Positions 15,381 through 24,773 are shown, counted from the stretch's first letter. The stretch is 64,000 nt of DNA from Austwickia chelonae (GCF_003391095.1 NZ_CP031447.1:2790001-2854000), one strand, 5' to 3'. Notes: generated by a model from the sequence alone, not told the origin. Numbers and translations: made by a program.

Positions 15381-17920
15381 TGGCAGGCCTCGCATTCGGG
15401 GTCGGTGAGTGAGCAGGCGGCCGGGGCGACGGCGGGTCCGGCCGGGATCTCGACCGGCCCGGCAGCCGGCACCGGGGCGGCGAGCGCCGCTGGGGAGACG
15501 GCGTTGAGGCGACCGTCGGTGCCTCGGAGGGTGGACTTCTCGACCTGGGTGGCGGCGCGGGCGCGCAGGTAGTAGGTGGTTTTCAGTCCGGATTTCCAGG
15601 CGGAGCGGTAGAGTTCGTCGAGGGCTCGTCCGCTGGGTTCGGCGACGTAGAGGTTCAGGGATTGGGCTTGGTCGATCCATTTCTGGCGTCGGGAGGCGGC
15701 TGCGATCAGCCAGCGGGGGTGGATGTCGAAGGCGGTGGCGTAGATGCGTCGCAGGTCGTCGGGGATGCGGTCGATCCGGTCGAGTGCGCCGTCGTGGTAC
15801 TTGAGGTCGGCGATCATCCGGTCGTCCCAGAGGCCGCGTTCTTTCAGGTCGCCGACGAGGTGGGCGTTGACGACGGTGAAGTCGCCGGACATGTTGGCCT
15901 TGACGAAGAGGTTCTGGAACTGGGGTTCGATGGAGGGGGCGACTCCGCAGATATTGCTGATGGTGGCGGTGGGGGCGATGGCCATCACGTTGGAGTTGCG
16001 CATCCCGTTGGTGCGGACGTGTGTGCGCAGCCGGTCCCAGTCGAGGGTGTGGCTGGTGTCGATGTCGAGTTCGCCGTCGTGTCGGGTGGCGGCCAGAAGT
16101 TGGAGGGAGTCGATCGGCAGGATGCCGCGGCTCCACAGGGAGCCGTCGAAGCTCTGGTAGCTGCCGCGTTCGGCGGCGAGGTCGGCGCTGGCTTCGATGG
16201 CGAAGTAGCTGAGGGTCTCGGTGGAGTAATCGGCGAAGTCGACGGCTTCGTCGCTGGCGTAGGGGATTCCGAGGGTGAACAGGGCGTCCTGGTGTCCCAT
16301 GAGCCCGAGGCCGACCGGGCGGTGCCGCAGGTTGGAGCGGCGGGTCTCGGGGATCGTGTAGTGGTTGATGTCGATGACATTGTCGAGCATGCGTACTGCG
16401 GTGCGGACGGTGCGCCGGAGTTTGTCGACGTCCAGTCCGGTGGGGGTGATGTGCCGGGCGAGGTTGACCGAGGCGAGATTGCAGACGGCGACTTCGTCGG
16501 CGGTGGTGTTGAGGGTGATCTCGGTGCACAGGTTGGAGGAGTGCACCACCCCGGTGTGTCCTTGGGGGGAGCGCACATTGCAGGGGTCTTTGAAGGTGAT
16601 CCAGGGGTGGCCGGTCTCGAAGAGCATGGTGAGCATGCGCCGCCACAGGTCCTTGGCGGGGAGTCTGCGGTGCAGCCGGAGTTCGCCGCGGTCGGCGGCG
16701 GCCTCGTATTCGGCGTACCGGCGGCTGAATTCTTCGCCGTACAGGTCGTGCAGGTCGGGGGTCTCGTCGGGGGAGAACAGGGTCCAGGAGCCGTTGGATT
16801 CCACTCGGCGCATGAATTCGTCGGGGATCCAGTGGGCGGTGTTCATGTCGTGGGTGCGGCGGCGGTCGTCGCCGGTGTTCTTCCGCAGGTCGAGGAATTC
16901 CTCGATGTCGATGTGCCAGGTCTCCAGGTAGGCGCAGGCGGCGCCTTTGCGTTTGCCGCCCTGGTTGACGGCGACGGTGGTGTCATTGGCGATCTTCAGG
17001 AAGGGGACGATGCCTTGGCTGCGCCCGTTGGTGCCGTGGATGTGGGCGCCGAGGCCGCGGACGGGGGTCCAGTCGTTGCCCAGTCCGCCGGAGTACTTCG
17101 CGAGGAGGGCGTTGTTCCGGTAGGAGGAGAAGATGCCGTCGAGGTCGTCGGCGACGGTGGTGAGGAAGCAGCTGGAGAGCTGGGGGCGGGTGGTCCCGGC
17201 GTTGAACAGGGTGGGCGTGGAGGTCATCAGGTCGAAACCGGAGAGCATCCGGTAGAACTCGATGGCTCGGGCCTCTCGGTCGTCCTCGCGCAGGGCGAGT
17301 CCCATGGCGACTCGCATGAAGAAGGCCTGGGGCAGTTCGAAGCGGGTTCCGTGTTCGTGCAGGACGTAGCGGTCGTAGACGGTCTGGAGCCCGAGGAGCC
17401 CGAAGTCGAGGTCGGCGGTGCCGTCGAGGGCTGCGCCGATGCGGTCGAGATCGTAGGTGAGCAGTTCGGGGTCGACCCGGCCGAGATCGACCGCCCTGCG
17501 GAGGTAGATCGGGAAGTAGCTGGCGTATTCGTCGTTCATCTCCTCGGCGGTGAGCTGTCGAGGCGTTCCGGCGAGGTGGCTGAGGGCTTCGGTGCGCATC
17601 CGGTCGAGGAGGAGCCGGGCTGCGACCTGGGAGTAGCCGGGCTCACGTTCGACGAGGGTGCGAGCGGCGAGGATGAGCGCGGTGGCCAGTTCGTCCTGGG
17701 TGATGCCGTCGTAGACGGTGCGGCGCAGTTCGCGCAGGACGGGTTCAGCGGTGACATCGGAGATGCCGTGGGTCGCTTGGTCGAGGAGCCGGTGGATGCG
17801 CGGCCGGTCGAGAGGCGAGGTGCTGCCGTCGCCTGCGGTGACGGTGATCTCGGGCAGGCCCGTGATGGGTTCCTCGCGCTGGGTCGACGGTGGTGCAGGC
17901 GGGGCGGTGGTGCTCGTCAT
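15377..17920 (-). CDS. nrdA: Ribonucleotide reductase large subunit with ATP-cone
   Basis: 847 residues. An N-terminal ATP-cone lies at about 25-115 (activity regulation by ATP/dATP), then the RNR alpha domain and barrel. Catalytic motifs are visible: [17 protein letters not shown] (first redox Cys), [10 protein letters not shown] (Asn/Cys/Glu active-site set) and [12 protein letters not shown] (second redox Cys). The C-terminal tail ends in CEACQ, the swinging dithiol reduced by thioredoxin or glutaredoxin. It reduces ribonucleotides to deoxyribonucleotides. ATG at 17920 has CGAGGAGA upstream. The leader upstream holds a cobalamin riboswitch, which should lower expression when B12 is plentiful. 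That usually implies a B12-dependent class II RNR elsewhere in the genome; none is in the window. Confidence 0.95.
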   Translation of the reverse strand: MTSTTAPPAPPSTQREEPITGLPEITVTAGDGSTSPLDRPRIHRLLDQATHGISDVTAEPVLRELRRTVYDGITQDELATALILAARTLVEREPGYSQVAARLLLDRMRTEALSHLAGTPRQLTAEEMNDEYASYFPIYLRRAVDLGRVDPELLTYDLDRIGAALDGTADLDFGLLGLQTVYDRYVLHEHGTRFELPQAFFMRVAMGLALREDDREARAIEFYRMLSGFDLMTSTPTLFNAGTTRPQLSSCFLTTVADDLDGIFSSYRNNALLAKYSGGLGNDWTPVRGLGAHIHGTNGRSQGIVPFLKIANDTTVAVNQGGKRKGAACAYLETWHIDIEEFLDLRKNTGDDRRRTHDMNTAHWIPDEFMRRVESNGSWTLFSPDETPDLHDLYGEEFSRRYAEYEAAADRGELRLHRRLPAKDLWRRMLTMLFETGHPWITFKDPCNVRSPQGHTGVVHSSNLCTEITLNTTADEVAVCNLASVNLARHITPTGLDVDKLRRTVRTAVRMLDNVIDINHYTIPETRRSNLRHRPVGLGLMGHQDALFTLGIPYASDEAVDFADYSTETLSYFAIEASADLAAERGSYQSFDGSLWSRGILPIDSLQLLAATRHDGELDIDTSHTLDWDRLRTHVRTNGMRNSNVMAIAPTATISNICGVAPSIEPQFQNLFVKANMSGDFTVVNAHLVGDLKERGLWDDRMIADLKYHDGALDRIDRIPDDLRRIYATAFDIHPRWLIAAASRRQKWIDQAQSLNLYVAEPSGRALDELYRSAWKSGLKTTYYLRARAATQVEKSTLRGTDGRLNAVSPAALAAPVPAAGPVEIPAGPAVAPAACSLTDPECEACQ

Positions 17921-18039
17921 CGTCTGTCTCCTCGCAGGTCGAGGCCGCGGGGTAGGGACGACGGGCGCGCAATGGCATGGCCGCGCGGGGTGTCGCCCGG
18001 CCCTCCCTCGAGGCCGTGGACGCGTAGGGCTGTCGCCGT

Positions 18040-18235
18040 ACGCACCGGAGGCAGGTCTTCGGACTCATGGGCGTGGTTCGGGCTGGTCGCCGTCTCCGCC
18101 TACTGCCCGTCGCTTCCCAGGCTGTCGCCCAGTGCTCTTGACGGGTGTCGTTCCCATTCACCGCTGCGGGGCAGCCCCGGATTCACACCGGGTTCCCTCT
18201 TTCCCCACGCTCGACGAGCGCGGACCACCAGCGAC
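18040..18235 (-). promoter_or_regulatory. Cobalamin riboswitch in the nrdAB leader
   Basis: Read on the minus strand, the element shows the core blocks in order: CCGGTGTGAATCCGG and GCTGCCCCGCAGCGGT, a GGGAACGAC segment, the CACTGGG/CTGGGAAG/GGCAGTAG region, and the closing ATGAGTCCGAAGACCTGCC block (the highly conserved B12 box) at about 18048-18070. About 120 nt of expression platform separate it from the nrdA start, with GC-rich segments near 17960-18020 able to pair. Established knowledge: similar elements control class I nrd operons in Streptomyces. Binding lowers nrdAB expression when cobalamin is available. Confidence 0.93.
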
Positions 18236-18438
18236 ACAAACCCTACATGTTGTGGTGCCGAAGAAAAAAACCCGAAGATATTGGCGTGTCGAAGCCTCAG
18301 CACTCCTGCAGTCCACCGAGAGATCCCCCGCGAACTCAACGACCAGCTCAAGAACGTCTCGGATGAATCCGGCGAAAAAGACAGCAGGCCAACAGGTTCC
18401 ATAAGTAGGCCCTTCCCTCGCCCCTCAGCATCACCTAT

Positions 18439-18460
18439 CATCTGTTCAGATATTCAGATG
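18439..18460. promoter_or_regulatory. Operator-like repeat upstream of the ArsR gene
   Basis: CATCTG...CAGATG arms (18439-18444 and 18455-18460) frame TTCAGATATTCA; the motif TTCAGAT is also directly repeated. It lies 21 bp before the start codon of the ArsR-family gene, the usual place for an SmtB/CzrA-type autoregulatory operator. Confidence 0.6.
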
Positions 18461-18481
18461 TAGCGTTCATTGGAGGTAGGC

Positions 18482-18904
18482 ATGTCGGAGACCGTTCGGG
18501 GGCTCGATGGCTGCGCGACCGGTTCGGCCAATCCGGACAAGGTCCGTCTCGTCGCGAGACAGATCCCTGCAGAGGAGGAGATCACCCGGGTCAGCGCCCT
18601 GTTCAAATTGCTCGGCGATGCCACGCGGACCCGGATCCTGTACGCCTTGCTCGAAGGCGGCGAGCTGTGTGTCTGCGACCTGGCCGCAGCCACCGGAACA
18701 ACCGAAACCACTGTCTCCCAAGCACTCCGGCTGCTCCGCGCCTCCGGTGTCGTCGCCGGCCGTCGCGAAGGTCGCAATGTCTTCTACCGGCTGTTCGACG
18801 CCCACGTCCGGATGCTGCTCGATGTCACCCGCGAACACACCCTGCACGAACATTCCTCCGAGAGCAGCACGGGCCGCAGCGAGCAGCTGAGGGACGCGCG
18901 ATGA
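18482..18904 (+). CDS. ArsR/SmtB-family metal-sensing repressor
   Basis: 140 residues, winged helix. Helix-turn-helix: LCVCDLAAATGTTETTVSQALRLLRASGVVAGRREGRNVFYRL. Two possible metal sites can be read. One is the CadC/CmtR-like ELCVCDL motif at alpha-3. The other is an SmtB-like alpha-5 set in DAHVRMLLDVTREHTLHEH, where Asp and His are followed 11 and 14 residues later by His and His (Asp104/His106/His117/Glu120 spacing in SmtB). The protein should repress the overlapping exporter gene and release on Zn2+, Cd2+ or Co2+ (metal inferred). ATG at 18482 has GGAGGT five bases upstream; its stop overlaps the exporter start (ATGA). Confidence 0.9.
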   Translation: MSETVRGLDGCATGSANPDKVRLVARQIPAEEEITRVSALFKLLGDATRTRILYALLEGGELCVCDLAAATGTTETTVSQALRLLRASGVVAGRREGRNVFYRLFDAHVRMLLDVTREHTLHEHSSESSTGRSEQLRDAR

Positions 18905-19821
18905 GCGGCCATGGGCACGGACATGGGCACGGACACGCCGTCAGCGTTTCAGCCACTGGGCGCCACCAATGGCGCCTGGCGGTCTCCTTCGCCCTGATCG
19001 CCGCCTTCTTCGTCGTCGAACTGGTCGCCGGCCTCGCCGCAGGATCCCTTGCGCTGATCAGCGACGCCGGACATATGGCGGCGGATGTGGTCACTCTGGG
19101 AGCAGCACTCGTCGCCTCCCGCATCGCCACCCGCCCTGACACCACCGGGCGACGGACCTTCGGCTCCTACCGGGCCGAGGTCTTCGCCTCCGGCCTGGCC
19201 GTCATGATCATGCTCGGGGTATCGGCCTACATCGCCGTCGAAGCCATCGCCCGCCTGGGCGCGCACCACGAACCGGCCTCGACCACCATGCTGGCCGTCG
19301 GGACGCTAGGGCTGGTGGTCAACGTGATCGGCTTGGCTCTGCTGCACAGCGGAGCTGGAGAGAGCCTCAATGTCAAAGGCGCCTACCTCGAGGTCCTGGC
19401 CGACACGCTCGGTTCAGTGGGCGTCATCGTGGCCGCTGCCCTCGTCCATTTCACCGGGTCACCCTGGTGGGACACCGGCGTGGCACTGGCCATTGCCCTT
19501 TTCGTGGCAGTGCGCGCCTGCGCCCTGGGCAAGGAGGTTCTTGCCGTTCTGGGGCAGCACGCCCCCGCGGGCATCGAACCCCTTCAGGTCCAGAAAGCTC
19601 TGGAAGAGGTCCCCGAGGTCACCGAGGTCCACGACCTCCACCTGTGGCAGCTGACTTCCGGCATGAATGTGGCCACCGCCCATCTGGTCACCACGGCCGA
19701 ACACAAAGCAGACATCCTGACCCTGGCCAGCGCCATGCTGCGGGAGAAGTTCGACATCGCCCATGCCACCCTCCAGGTGGAGACGACGGAGCGCGCTCAG
19801 TGCCTGGGCGCAGACTGGTGA
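18901..19821 (+). CDS. Cation diffusion facilitator metal exporter (CzcD/ZitB type)
   Basis: 306 residues. The N-terminus is His-rich (GHGHGHGHGH), then six transmembrane helices with the paired metal-site motifs HxxxD-like ISDAGHMAADV in helix 2 and YLEVLADTLGS in helix 5. The cytoplasmic domain contains VTEVHDLHLWQLTSGM, the signature of the CzcD/ZitB/ZnT subgroup. It exports Zn2+ (perhaps Cd2+, Co2+) in exchange for protons. The start overlaps the ArsR gene by 4 bp, so regulator and exporter are one operon induced by metal. The motif set favours zinc. Confidence 0.93.
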   Translation: MSGHGHGHGHGHAVSVSATGRHQWRLAVSFALIAAFFVVELVAGLAAGSLALISDAGHMAADVVTLGAALVASRIATRPDTTGRRTFGSYRAEVFASGLAVMIMLGVSAYIAVEAIARLGAHHEPASTTMLAVGTLGLVVNVIGLALLHSGAGESLNVKGAYLEVLADTLGSVGVIVAAALVHFTGSPWWDTGVALAIALFVAVRACALGKEVLAVLGQHAPAGIEPLQVQKALEEVPEVTEVHDLHLWQLTSGMNVATAHLVTTAEHKADILTLASAMLREKFDIAHATLQVETTERAQCLGADW

Positions 19822-19851
19822 GCAGTCCCGGAGAGATGAGCAGCACTCCCA

Positions 19852-19887
19852 GGCGGCTCGGCCAGGCCTCCCGCAGGCCGAGCCGCC
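19852..19887 (+). terminator. Hairpin after the CDF exporter gene
   Basis: GGCGGCTCGGCC (19852-19863) pairs perfectly with 19876-19887 across a 12-base loop. No U-tract follows. Confidence 0.6.
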
Positions 19888-19910
19888 GCCCTGCAAGTTC
19901 ACCGGCATGT

Positions 19911-19940
19911 CAATAAAAGATTTTCATTTTCGCTAATGGA
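19911..19940. promoter_or_regulatory. AT-rich Zur-like motif (tentative)
   Basis: CAATAAAAGATTTTCATTTTCGCT stands out in GC-rich surroundings and resembles a Zur/Fur half-site array (GATTTTCATTTTC). It lies behind a zinc-type exporter, but no gene starts close downstream, so its role is unclear. From here to 20410 I see no gene; the region is unusually AT-rich between 20260 and 20400. Confidence 0.25.
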
Positions 19941-20410
19941 CAGGGGGCCTGATGGCCTCCCGCGAACTCGAAAGACACCCGGCAGATCCGCGTAGGCCGC
20001 AGAACTCACCGCCGGGCCGCCCCCCACGGGAACAATCCCACCCCGTCGAAAGACATCTCCGTCGAGATGTCCTCCAGCCCCCCCGCCGGCCCCCTCATCC
20101 ACCCCGGGCCACCTTGCCGTTGATGGCGGCTATTCCCTTGCACTGCAAGGCAATTCGGAAATTTATCTGCCCGCAGGACAGTAAAAGAAAGCCTCACACC
20201 CCCGCAGGAGATCAGTACTAGAGCTGATATCAGCAGCTTGCGCCCATCGACCGAATCATGGCTCACTAATTCCTCACCTAGAACTACGGGAAGCCCACTT
20301 CGAAACAGAGCGAAGCCCGCCCTTATAGATATAGCCGTAAATTTTTTTAGAAAAATATGTGAACTCTCCCGAAAGCACCTGAGGGGCCCAGAAATTCGCT
20401 GGTCAGAACC

Positions 20411-20616
20411 GGTGCTACGATGCCCACGCAGCGCTCCTATGTGATACATGGAGCATCATCGCTAACGCCATTTATCACAAAAGGTGCACTGTGCCTCACT
20501 TCCTCACGTTCACCCACGACGAAAACAGTGAAATCCCGGCTTCGCGCCCGCACTGAAGCAGAGCCGTGGGTCACCCCACCCATGGGCATGGGTAAAAACG
20601 GAAAAAGGAACGCCAT
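20411..20616 (+). promoter_or_regulatory. Duplicated promoter/leader of lipase 1
   Basis: Starts with GGTGCTACGATGCCCACGC and a CCTATGTGATA box that recur with few changes in front of the second lipase (22103-22140), at nearly the same distance from the start codon (206 versus 202 bp). The CTATGTGATA/CTATGTGCTATA block looks like a -10 region. The conserved distance implies a leader of about 170 nt. AAAGGAA is the ribosome binding site. Confidence 0.55.
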
Positions 20617-21882
20617 ATGCGCATTGCACGAGGTCTCGCCTGCCTTGTCGTCTCCGCGACAGCGTTGACGGGTATCGCACCCGTCGCCTCCGCAGCCGAG
20701 ATCCGGAAGCCTCCGGGCACCTCCGGCGCCTCGACGGTCACGGGAGTGGCCGAAGCGAGCCGCCCCGCTTTCTACGAACCACCGAAACAGATTCCGGCCA
20801 AGCCCGGCAGCATCATCCGCAGGGAAAATGCCCGACGAGGCATCGACCCGCTCAATGTGGCATCGGTCGCCTACCACTCGACACGCCTGCTCTATTCCTC
20901 GATCGACCGCAGCGGGACACCCGTCGCCATCTCCGGAATGCTCGTCGTACCGGCCACCCCCTGGAAAGGCAAGGGCCCCCGACCGGTCATCGCCTATGCC
21001 CCGGTCACCCAGGGCATGGCCGACCGCTGCGCGCCCTCCCGCCGTTCCGCACGACTCCTCGCCTACGACGAGCTCTTCTACTGGAACCTCCTCCGAGACG
21101 GCTACGCGGTCGCCATGACCGACTACCAAGGGCTGGGCACCCCCGGCACCCACACCTACATGAACCGGGTCTCCCAAGGACGAGCCGTCCTCGACATCGC
21201 CCGGGCCGCCCTGAAAGTCAGGGACGCCGGGCTCGACCCCGATGCTCCGATCGGGATCGCCGGTTACTCCCAAGGCGGTGGCGCCGCCGCCTCAGCAGCC
21301 GAACTCGCCTCCAGCTGGGCCCCCGAACTCAAGGTGAAGGGGGCCTCGATCGGAGCGCCTCCGGCAGATCTCAGCAAGATGACCTCGGGCATCGACGGCA
21401 AAGAATCCTCGATGTTCGTGATGTACGCCTTGGCCGGGTTGATGAGCAGCTACAAGCTGAACCCCAACACCTACCTGAGCGAAGAAGGCAAGTACTACCT
21501 GCGCAGGGCGGAGGACAGCTGCATGGGGGACAAGAGTTCCCTGGCGAATGTGCCCTCCAATGTTCTGCTGAAGAGCAAGAAGCCTCTCTCCGAGATGTTC
21601 GGCCATGAGCCTTTCCGCTCGATCCTGGCCGACAACAAGATCGGCAACCGGAAACCGAATATGCCGGTGATGATCACTCATTCCACCAAGGACGAGACCA
21701 TCCCGTACGCCTTGTCCAGCCGACTGAAGCAACAGTGGTGCGCGGCGGGTACCCCGGTCGCCCTGCTCCCCAACCAGGCGAAATCCCACGCCTGGGGGAT
21801 CAAACCACACATCATCGACAGCCGGATCTTCTTCACCCAGCTGTTCGCCGGAATCAAAATCGAGAGCAGCTGCGGGCAGTAG
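20617..21882 (+). CDS. Secreted lipase, LIP family (copy 1)
   Basis: 421 residues. A Sec signal peptide occupies residues 1-27 (MRIARGLACLVVSATALTGI..., cleavage after ASA). The mature protein matches the secretory lipase (LIP, PF03583) alpha/beta-hydrolase family. Nucleophile is Ser218 in GIAGYSQGGG; Asp359 in THSTKDETIPY and His391 in QAKSHAWG are the likely partners. Cysteines in ADRCAPS, EDSCMGDK and QQWCAAG probably form disulfides outside the cell. It should hydrolyse triacylglycerols or related esters. A paralogue follows directly (22305-23576) with nearly the same domain order and stretches of identical DNA. A hairpin terminator lies between them, so each copy is transcribed from its own promoter. 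Confidence 0.9.
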   Translation: MRIARGLACLVVSATALTGIAPVASAAEIRKPPGTSGASTVTGVAEASRPAFYEPPKQIPAKPGSIIRRENARRGIDPLNVASVAYHSTRLLYSSIDRSGTPVAISGMLVVPATPWKGKGPRPVIAYAPVTQGMADRCAPSRRSARLLAYDELFYWNLLRDGYAVAMTDYQGLGTPGTHTYMNRVSQGRAVLDIARAALKVRDAGLDPDAPIGIAGYSQGGGAAASAAELASSWAPELKVKGASIGAPPADLSKMTSGIDGKESSMFVMYALAGLMSSYKLNPNTYLSEEGKYYLRRAEDSCMGDKSSLANVPSNVLLKSKKPLSEMFGHEPFRSILADNKIGNRKPNMPVMITHSTKDETIPYALSSRLKQQWCAAGTPVALLPNQAKSHAWGIKPHIIDSRIFFTQLFAGIKIESSCGQ

Positions 21883-22044
21883 GTGCCTCTGCGCAGTACC
21901 TGATGGGCCACGGAGAGTCGACCAGCGGACCCGGTCAGCTCCCCTTCCCCGTCGTCCGGGGTGTTGCCCTGCACCCCGGACGACCTCCCTCCCCCACCGA
22001 GGGGTCCGATCACGACAGGAACGACCGGGCAGGGGCATACCGGA

Positions 22045-22083
22045 AAAGGCCGACAAAGAAACTCAGTTCCCTTGTCGGCCTTT
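22045..22083 (+). terminator. Intrinsic terminator after lipase 1
   Basis: AAAGGCCGACAA (22045-22056) pairs perfectly with TTGTCGGCCTTT (22072-22083), loop 15 bases, ending in a short T-run. It lies 160 bp after the lipase 1 stop and 20 bp before the second lipase promoter. Confidence 0.85.
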
Positions 22084-22102
22084 CAGTTTCCCAACTTGTG
22101 AT

Positions 22103-22304
22103 GGTGCTACCATGCCGACGCCGCACCCCTATGTGCTATAGGAAACATCCCCTAATTTCCTGGTCAAGCCTATCCGGGGCATGGCATGTCAGGGCCGTCC
22201 GACCCCACGGCAGCGCCCTGACACCTGCCGTCCACCCCGGTACGGCAGGAGCACGACAGATGTCTCACCGTGACAACGGTGAAAACAGAAAAGGGAACGA
22301 CCCT
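22103..22304 (+). promoter_or_regulatory. Duplicated promoter/leader of lipase 2
   Basis: GGTGCTACCATGCCGACGC followed by CCTATGTGCTATA repeats the element in front of lipase 1 at 20411. The rest of the leader has diverged except for the ribosome binding site AAAGGGAA just before the ATG at 22305. The preserved block suggests shared regulation of both lipases. Confidence 0.55.
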
Positions 22305-23576
22305 ATGCGCCTTACCCGAGACCTCGCCTGCCTCGTCGTCTCCGCGATCGCCCTGACCGGCATGACATCCCCTGCCTCAGCCACCGAGAACCGGAACACC
22401 CCGGGCACCGCCGGAGCAAAGCCCATCACCGAGATCACCGAGAAGAAGCGCCCTGCTTTCTACGAACCACCGAAGGACATCCCCCGCGAACCCGGACGCG
22501 TCATCAGGTCGGAATATGCCTCACGCCAGATCGATCCGCTGCGCGTAGGCGCCCTCTCCTCCAAGGCGAACCGGGTTCTCTACTCCTCGGTCGACCGCAC
22601 CGGAACACCGATCGCCGTCTCGGGCTTGGTGGTCGTCCCCACCTCCAAATGGAAGGGCAAGGGACCCCGCCCGATCATCTCCTATGCGCCGGTCACCCAG
22701 GGCATGGCCGACCACTGCGCCCCTTCACGCCAGGCAGCCCGGTTCATGGCCTTCGAGGAGCTCTTCTACTGGAATCTGCTCCAAGACGGCTACGCCGTGG
22801 CCATGACCGACTACCAAGGGCTGGGCACCCCCGGCACCCACACCTACATGAACCGCATCTCCCAAGGACGAGCCGTCCTCGACATCGCCCGGGCCGCGAT
22901 CAACCTGCCCGGATCGGGGCTCTCACCCGAATCACCGGTAGGGATCGTCGGCTACTCCCAAGGCGGTGGCGCCGCCGCCTCAGCAGCCGAACTCGCCTCC
23001 AGCTGGGCCCCCGAACTCAAGATCAAAGGCGTCTCGGTCGGAGCACCTCCCGCCGACCTGGGACAACTGGCTCAGGTCGTCGACGGCAAACAGACCTCCA
23101 TGTTCATGATGTACGCCCTCACCGGCATCATGGCCGGCTACGGGATCAACCCGAAGACCTACCTCAGCGACGCCGGGGAGAAGATGCTCGCCCGCGTGGA
23201 GAACAGCTGCCTCGGTGACAAGAACGCCTTCGCCAAGGTCTCATCCCTCAGTCTGTTGAAGAACGGGAAGCCCCTGATCGAACACTTCAACCGCGAACCC
23301 TTCGCCTCCATCCTGAAAGAGAACACGATCGGCAGGCACAAGCCGAATATGCCCGTCCAGATCAATCACTCCACCAAGGACGAGACGATCCCCTACTCCG
23401 CAGGCAAAACGCTTCACCAGCAGTGGTGCAAGGCTGGCGCCACCGTCGCACTGAACCCCAACGGCGGACTCTCCCACGCCCTGGGACTGACCCCGCACAC
23501 CAAGCAGACCCGAGCCTTCTTCAAGCAGATGTTTGCCGGACAGAAGCTCGTCGGCAACTGCGGAAAGCCGTCCTGA
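22305..23576 (+). CDS. Secreted lipase, LIP family (copy 2)
   Basis: 423 residues, tandem paralogue of the gene at 20617-21882. Signal peptide residues 1-27 (cleavage near ASA), nucleophile Ser218 in GIVGYSQGGG, Asp in NHSTKDETIPY, His in GGLSHALG, and the same conserved cysteines. Alignment with copy 1 is nearly gap-free. Divergence is uneven: the block around ATGACCGACTACCAAGG and the block around the nucleophile are almost identical at DNA level, while the N- and C-terminal parts differ widely, which suggests gene conversion. It probably acts on a similar but not identical lipid. Confidence 0.9.
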   Translation: MRLTRDLACLVVSAIALTGMTSPASATENRNTPGTAGAKPITEITEKKRPAFYEPPKDIPREPGRVIRSEYASRQIDPLRVGALSSKANRVLYSSVDRTGTPIAVSGLVVVPTSKWKGKGPRPIISYAPVTQGMADHCAPSRQAARFMAFEELFYWNLLQDGYAVAMTDYQGLGTPGTHTYMNRISQGRAVLDIARAAINLPGSGLSPESPVGIVGYSQGGGAAASAAELASSWAPELKIKGVSVGAPPADLGQLAQVVDGKQTSMFMMYALTGIMAGYGINPKTYLSDAGEKMLARVENSCLGDKNAFAKVSSLSLLKNGKPLIEHFNREPFASILKENTIGRHKPNMPVQINHSTKDETIPYSAGKTLHQQWCKAGATVALNPNGGLSHALGLTPHTKQTRAFFKQMFAGQKLVGNCGKPS

Positions 23577-23610
23577 CCCACCCGGACGACACACCGACGG
23601 ACAGCACAGA

Positions 23611-23667
23611 CCGGCCCGGCCTGCTCGCTGAAGTCCCCCTGGGGCATCAGTGCGCAGGCCGGGCCGG
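23611..23667 (+). terminator. Hairpin after lipase 2
   Basis: CCGGCCCGGCCTGC (23611-23624) pairs with GCAGGCCGGGCCGG (23654-23667), 14 perfect base pairs around a 29-base loop. No U-tract. Confidence 0.6.
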
Positions 23668-24315
23668 CCGCTGGGCCAAGGCCCCTGGAACCACCCGAAG
23701 CGGGTAATACGGAAAGATCCGATCAAAAGGTGTTTCCGGATGCCCTCGGGGAATATCGAAGCGACGATTCACCATCGAGCACCGAAACAGGCGGACACCT
23801 ACCGACGGCGAGTGAATTTACTCGTCGCCAGGGAACAGGATTTATCCGCATCACACACATTCCAAAAAGACGTGATCCACACATACCGTCCCACCCAGGC
23901 CGCGACCAGAGTTGTCCGGCACCAGAGTTTCGACCAAGAAAATTAAGGAGACACCCAAGAAAATAATGTAGAGCGTCTCCCTCCACCTGCTCAAAGAAAC
24001 ATCTACGCCAATAGTGTTCCATCTTCTCGTCAGGCGACGGAAGCAGTGGAGCGCACGGAGTCGAGAACGCAAGCATGCCGCGCGGGAGCAACCGAAGCAG
24101 CTTCCCCTTCACCGCCCCGAGAGAACAGCAGGTCCACGGGCGGAATCCCCAGGCTCTTCAACGCTCCTCACCACTCAGGCCCAAGGGCCTGAACTTCCCG
24201 AATTCCCCGAAGGCTCAGAAGAAGCCGGGAGAGAACAGGATTGGGGTGACTCGATGCACCTACGGGGGAATATAATCACTCCGCTTCTTCCAGCACTTCA
24301 CACTAAGGGACCCAC
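23668..24315. other. Intergenic region, 650 bp, no gene recognised
   Basis: Noticeably richer in A+T than its surroundings (for example 23770-24000). Short open frames on both strands have no recognisable product, no ribosome binding site and codon use unlike the genes. It may be remnant DNA. The promoter of the YccF gene should lie near its right end. Confidence 0.35.
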
Positions 24316-24708
24316 GTGCGCATACTTCTCAATCTTATTTGGCTCGTCTTTTCTGGCTTCTGGCTTTCTTTAGGCTATGCTCTGGCTGGAATTATTTGCT
24401 GCATCCTGATCATCACCATCCCCTTCGGGATCGCCTCCTTCAGAATGGCGAACTATGCCCTCTGGCCTTTCGGCAGGGAGGTCATCTCTCGGCATGACGC
24501 CGGCGCAGGTTCAGCTATCGGAAACATTCTTTGGTTCATCTTCTGCGGATGGTGGCTCGCCCTTGCCCACATCGGCACCGCGATAGCTCTGGCAGTCACC
24601 ATCATCGGCATTCCACTGGCCATCGCGAACGTCAAGATGATCCCGCTGACATGCTTCCCCTTCGGCAAGATCATCATCGACAGCGACGAACTGGCCTACC
24701 ACCGGTAA
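24316..24708 (+). CDS. YccF-domain inner membrane protein
   Basis: 130 residues consisting of two YccF (DUF307) repeats, each with a hydrophobic hairpin: MRILLNLIWLVFSGFWLSLGYALAG...IPFGIASFRMANYALWPFG and IGNILWFIFCGWWLALAHIGTA...IPLAIANVKMIPLTCFPFG. About four membrane segments. The family is widespread and without a settled function. Start GTG at 24316, five bases after AAGGGA. Stands alone with a terminator following. Confidence 0.88.
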   Translation: MRILLNLIWLVFSGFWLSLGYALAGIICCILIITIPFGIASFRMANYALWPFGREVISRHDAGAGSAIGNILWFIFCGWWLALAHIGTAIALAVTIIGIPLAIANVKMIPLTCFPFGKIIIDSDELAYHR

Positions 24709-24730
24709 GGGCCCTGGCCACACAGGCCCA

Positions 24731-24773
24731 TCCCCCGACCTCCAGACATCTCGACGTCAAGGTGGTCGGGGGA
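24731..24773 (+). terminator. Intrinsic terminator after yccF
   Basis: TCCCCCGACC (24731-24740) pairs with GGTCGGGGGA (24764-24773) and is followed by ATCTTTATC. From here to 25122 there is no recognisable gene; the CNT transporter promoter should be in this stretch. Confidence 0.65.

Noticed and set aside
15662-18463. Open frame of 933 codons on the plus strand opposite nrdA
   Set aside because: It is the antisense shadow of nrdA and the riboswitch, with a Gly/Val-rich composition caused by the GC-rich complementary strand and no recognisable domain.
19952-20444. Short open frames before lipase 1
   Set aside because: No ribosome binding sites, no domain content, and AT-rich codon use; treated as non-coding.
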